Below are positions 61,072 through 64,000 of a DNA stretch of 64,000 nt, one piece after another. The notes under the pieces are model-generated. The model saw only the letters and a program-made list of their open reading frames with translations. It searched no databases and was not told where the DNA came from. The stretch covers positions 1,674,001 to 1,738,000 of the forward strand of contig OY759361.1 of the NCBI GenBank assembly GCA_963662355.1, read 5' to 3'. Position 1 is the first letter of the stretch. Every line of letters begins with the position of its first letter. Made by a program: the position numbers and the translations under genes. The stretch is from WTFY01 sp026713925 (GTDB taxonomy: Bacteria; Pseudomonadota; Gammaproteobacteria; UBA4575).

Positions 61072-63324
61072 ATGCTCTGGAGAAAAAAACCAAAAAAAAG
61101 CCGCTCTTCCAACAGCAATAAACAAAAAGTAATTCGTTCCTACAAAAAGGAAGGCGGGCATATCAAGTCTCTTGAAAGACAAGGTGCACTGACCACCAGT
61201 GCCAGCTATGGAGGAATGGGAGTCAGAGAACTGCAGTTGCGCATGGAACTGCTAGTTGACCAAGTGATTTCTTCACACCGCAGTGTATTCAAGTCGGCAG
61301 AGCAACTTGCTGAATTTGCAAAAGTTGACCAGGACAGGTTTCTGGGCTCTGTTGAAAAGATTTCCATGACAAGCGTCGAGCTTGCCTATAACTTTTGTCA
61401 CTTTGCACCCAGAAGCCTACAGCTCATAGATGAAGCACACTGGGAAGATTGGATTACACGGTTGCTGGAAGTGTATGACGAAAAAGGTGTCAACGGTGCG
61501 ATCAGTACCATGAGAGACGTGGACAGCTTTGTCCGTTCTGTGACTCACGCTCCAAGCAGTATTCACCTGGAAAAGATTTCCCGTATTTTGGAAAGCTTTG
61601 TAATCGGACTTAGTGGAAGAAAGCTAGAGATTGAACCCAATGATATAGCATACACGGATACGCAGACCATACGGCTACCTGCAATGCTAGCTAAGTTTGA
61701 TAAATCTGAAGACAACTTTGCTTTGTACAAGGCAATGGTTGTGCACCAGTGGGCACAGACGTGGTTTGGCACATGGAAGCTGAATATCGGATCGTACCTA
61801 AAGTCTTACAAGGACCCTGCCCGCGCCCTCGAATTGTTCCACAAGCTCGAAACCATGCGTCTGGATGCATGCATTGAGCGTGAATTACCTGGCATTGCCC
61901 GAACCATGAAAGGCTTCAGTACGGAACATAATGAAACTGTTTTTTCCAGTACCTGGAAGCGTGCGATGAATACATTGCGGAAAACCGAAATGACCGTACT
62001 AGATACAATATTTTTCCTGGAAGCTGTATACAAGGATGAAAATGTGCCTGAAGACAAAATCTATCAAGGCAGCTTGAATCCGCAAGAAGCTTGGAGTGTA
62101 CGCCAGGCCAGAATAGAGCGTGAAAAGCACAAATTGCAACAGCGGCTTCTAGATCTTCAGCGTGAGCTTGGCAACTACAACACCAAAACAGAAGAAGTAC
62201 AGGAGGACGGCAAAACAGGTTTTTCAGTACAGAAAATACCGGATGACAGTATGCCAGAGGGCTTTAAGATTGAATTGCAATTTGGGGAGGACATCATAGA
62301 ACTTTCCGATGACATGCAACAATTACTTGAATCAATTTTGCAGGACCTCGGCAGGATTCCTGATGAGTATCTGGAAGCAGCCAGACCTGACTATCCTCAG
62401 GAAGACAAGACCTCTGCGGAATTGATGGAGACAGACCTTTCAGATAACAGTCATCCTGCCTGGCTATACGATGAATGGGACCACTCTCGCCAGAAGTATA
62501 GAAAGGACTGGTGTCAGCTCAGGGAGTTGGAGGTGCGTCCTGTGCATGATGGTTTTGTGCAGAAAACACTGAACAAGCACAGGAGTTTGCTAAAGCATCT
62601 TCACAGGACATTTGAAGCGCTGCGGGAGGATAACAGGCGCATAAAGCGACAGCCATATGGCGACGATGTAGACCTTGATGCAGTCATTGAGGCATATTCC
62701 GATACTCAGATCGGCCTTGAAGCCTCACAAAATCTGTTCATCCGGTCTCGCAAGATGGACCGGAACATTGCAGTTATGTTCATGATCGATATGAGTGGCT
62801 CGACTTCGGGCTGGATCAATGAGATGGAAAGGGAAGCACTAATCCTGCTTTGCGAATCCCTAGAGATCCTAGGAGACCGCTATGCCATCTATGGGTTCTC
62901 GGGTTCAACGCATGAACGTTGCGAACTCTACAAGGTAAAGGAATTCGAAGAACAGTATGGAGATGAAGTAAAGGCACGCATTAGTGGAATTCAGGCACAG
63001 GATTATACGCGCATGGGCGCTGCAATTCGCCACCTCACAAAACTCCTGCACCAGATTGAAGCCCGCACCAAGCTATTAATTACCCTGTCAGACGGCAGAC
63101 CTGACGACAAGGATGGCTACCGGGGTCCATATGGTATAGAAGATACGCGACGTGCATTGATTGAGGCAAAATTTCTAGGTGTTCACCCATTCTGTATTAC
63201 GATTGACGAGGAAGCCATGGATTATCTGAAGCATATGTACGGACCTGTAAACTTTGCAGTGGTTGACCACGTAGACAAGCTGCCTTACAAGGTTTCTGAC
63301 ATTTATCGGCGCATTACAGTCTGA
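61072..63324 (+). CDS. NorD/CbbO-like VWA-domain protein
   Basis: 750 residues. A long helical N-terminal part (about 1-500) is followed by a C-terminal von Willebrand A domain (about 555-750). The MIDAS motif is visible as MFMIDMSGSTSGW (DxSxS), with LITLSDGRPDDKDGY as the later metal-site block and GIQAQDYTRMGAAIRH. The overall form fits NorD and CbbO, which work with a MoxR-type AAA ATPase (NorQ or CbbQ) to activate NO reductase or RuBisCO. No NorQ/CbbQ, RuBisCO or cNOR gene is in the window, and the norZ here is of the type that is not known to need NorD. Partner unresolved. Confidence 0.88.
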   Translation: MLWRKKPKKSRSSNSNKQKVIRSYKKEGGHIKSLERQGALTTSASYGGMGVRELQLRMELLVDQVISSHRSVFKSAEQLAEFAKVDQDRFLGSVEKISMTSVELAYNFCHFAPRSLQLIDEAHWEDWITRLLEVYDEKGVNGAISTMRDVDSFVRSVTHAPSSIHLEKISRILESFVIGLSGRKLEIEPNDIAYTDTQTIRLPAMLAKFDKSEDNFALYKAMVVHQWAQTWFGTWKLNIGSYLKSYKDPARALELFHKLETMRLDACIERELPGIARTMKGFSTEHNETVFSSTWKRAMNTLRKTEMTVLDTIFFLEAVYKDENVPEDKIYQGSLNPQEAWSVRQARIEREKHKLQQRLLDLQRELGNYNTKTEEVQEDGKTGFSVQKIPDDSMPEGFKIELQFGEDIIELSDDMQQLLESILQDLGRIPDEYLEAARPDYPQEDKTSAELMETDLSDNSHPAWLYDEWDHSRQKYRKDWCQLRELEVRPVHDGFVQKTLNKHRSLLKHLHRTFEALREDNRRIKRQPYGDDVDLDAVIEAYSDTQIGLEASQNLFIRSRKMDRNIAVMFMIDMSGSTSGWINEMEREALILLCESLEILGDRYAIYGFSGSTHERCELYKVKEFEEQYGDEVKARISGIQAQDYTRMGAAIRHLTKLLHQIEARTKLLITLSDGRPDDKDGYRGPYGIEDTRRALIEAKFLGVHPFCITIDEEAMDYLKHMYGPVNFAVVDHVDKLPYKVSDIYRRITV

Positions 63325-63351
63325 TATAGGCTTGTGGTTGAAAATTGTAGT

Positions 63352-64000
63352 ATGGATAACAGTCGGCGAATGGAGGCTGTACAAAGCCCGGTCATTCCAC
63401 TAATTGGCACATGGACGCGAAATAACCCAGGTACTGTATCCTTCGGGCAAGGTATCGCATTTTACGGGCCACCACCCCAAGCGTTTCGCAGAGTCCAGCA
63501 GTGTCTGACAGACCCCGCGATTAACAGATATGGCCCTGTTGAAGGGATGCCTGAGCTTCGACAGGCGTTAAAGCACAAACTTTATGCCCAAAACAGTATC
63601 GATATCCACGATGAAAATGCCATCGTTGTGACAGCTGGCTCAAACATGGCGTTCAATACTGCAATACTGGCCATAACGGATCCAGGAGACGAGGTAATTC
63701 TGCCTCTTCCCTATTACTTTAACCACGAAATGTCTCTGACTATGGAACGATGTAAGCCCATACCCGTATCCACTGATGAAAATTTTCACTTAAGGATTAA
63801 GAAAATTGAAAATGTCATCTCAGATAAGACCAAAGCCATCGTTACAATCAGCCCCAATAACCCTAGTGGAGCTGTGTATACCAAAGAAGAGCTTGTCGCA
63901 GTAAACAATCTTTGCCAACAATACTGTATCTACCATATCAGCGATGAAGCATATGAAGATTTTTGTTATGACCACCATAGCCACTACTCAGTTGCCACTG
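63352..64000 (+). CDS. Class I/II aminotransferase, N-terminal part (cut by window end)
   Basis: The open frame from ATG 63352 runs to the window end (about 216 codons). It encodes a PLP-fold type I N-terminus: a VSFGQGIAFYGPPPQAF region, RYGPVEGMPELRQALKHKL, VTAGSNMAFNTAILAITDPG, VILPLPYYFNHEMSL, ISPNNPSGAVYTKEEL and the Asp/Tyr cofactor site in HISDEAYEDF. The PLP lysine lies beyond the window. It fits the aspartate/alanine aminotransferase superfamily. Exact substrate cannot be judged from a fragment. Confidence 0.9.
   Translation, partial: MDNSRRMEAVQSPVIPLIGTWTRNNPGTVSFGQGIAFYGPPPQAFRRVQQCLTDPAINRYGPVEGMPELRQALKHKLYAQNSIDIHDENAIVVTAGSNMAFNTAILAITDPGDEVILPLPYYFNHEMSLTMERCKPIPVSTDENFHLRIKKIENVISDKTKAIVTISPNNPSGAVYTKEELVAVNNLCQQYCIYHISDEAYEDFCYDHHSHYSVAT

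Noticed and set aside
61072..63324. Definite CbbO of a RuBisCO operon
   Set aside because: No RuBisCO or CbbQ in the window; NorD and CbbO cannot be separated by eye.

Overview
The window looks like a chromosomal segment of a marine-type, sulfur-oxidising gammaproteobacterium that also uses methylated amines. The gltX-tRNA context, the cysT-leuZ-like tRNA pair, fur, dusA and moaA are gammaproteobacterial in flavour. Sulfur lithotrophy is indicated by fccAB, a NapC/NirT-type tetraheme cytochrome, soxYZ, a YeeE/YedE transporter, a DsrE2-like protein and a DUF302 protein. Methylated-amine use is indicated by a complete set of genes for the N-methylglutamate pathway. I cannot name the genus from the sequence; an uncultured sulfur-oxidising lineage is an inference.

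Layout. 0-4.1 kb: gltX, tRNA-Ala(GGC), then a decayed insertion (P63C-domain fragment, a small membrane protein and a lytic transglycosylase) that separates tRNA-Ala from tRNA-Glu(TTC). 4.4-14.7 kb: the sulfur region, with DsrE2-like protein, a c-heme sensor-like protein, fccB-fccA-tetraheme cytochrome on the minus strand, two Met-rich secreted proteins (one with a DUF302 domain, one with CXXCH), YeeE/YedE, soxYZ, SirB2 and a third MNPxxY-repeat secreted protein. 15.1-22.3 kb: a class I amidotransferase-like protein and a GcvT-like protein on the minus strand, then a NarX/NarL-like two-component pair, a degenerate PAS-GGDEF-EAL protein and a HAD phosphatase. 22.4-31.7 kb (plus): N-methylglutamate dehydrogenase mgdABCD, followed by a periplasmic cupin, an unrecognised 485-aa secreted protein and a long di-heme MauG/CcpA-type cytochrome. 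31.9-40.1 kb (minus, convergent): a second SoxB-like dehydrogenase, gamma-glutamylmethylamide synthetase, N-methylglutamate synthase mgsABC, a small unknown, the ammonium transporter and a tiny membrane protein. Together these would turn methylamine plus glutamate into gamma-glutamylmethylamide, then N-methylglutamate, then glutamate plus a C1 unit, and move ammonium across the membrane.

40.2-64 kb is mixed housekeeping and accessory DNA: duplicated CBU_0592-like membrane proteins, two glycosyltransferases, dusA, an M17 peptidase, an ABC-2 exporter, a cytochrome P450, fur, a quinol-dependent NO reductase (norZ), a dead IS3-family element, an alpha/beta hydrolase, tRNA-Leu and tRNA-Cys, moaA, a DASS symporter, a PEP-mutase/ICL-family enzyme, a thioredoxin-like protein, an EamA exporter, a J-domain membrane protein, a NorD/CbbO-like VWA protein and the start of an aminotransferase cut by the window end.

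The two best candidates for undescribed biology are (i) the three secreted MNPxxY/Met-rich repeat proteins embedded in the fcc-sox-yeeE region, and (ii) the periplasmic cupin / unknown protein / di-heme cytochrome module attached to the methylamine genes. Roles proposed for both are inference.
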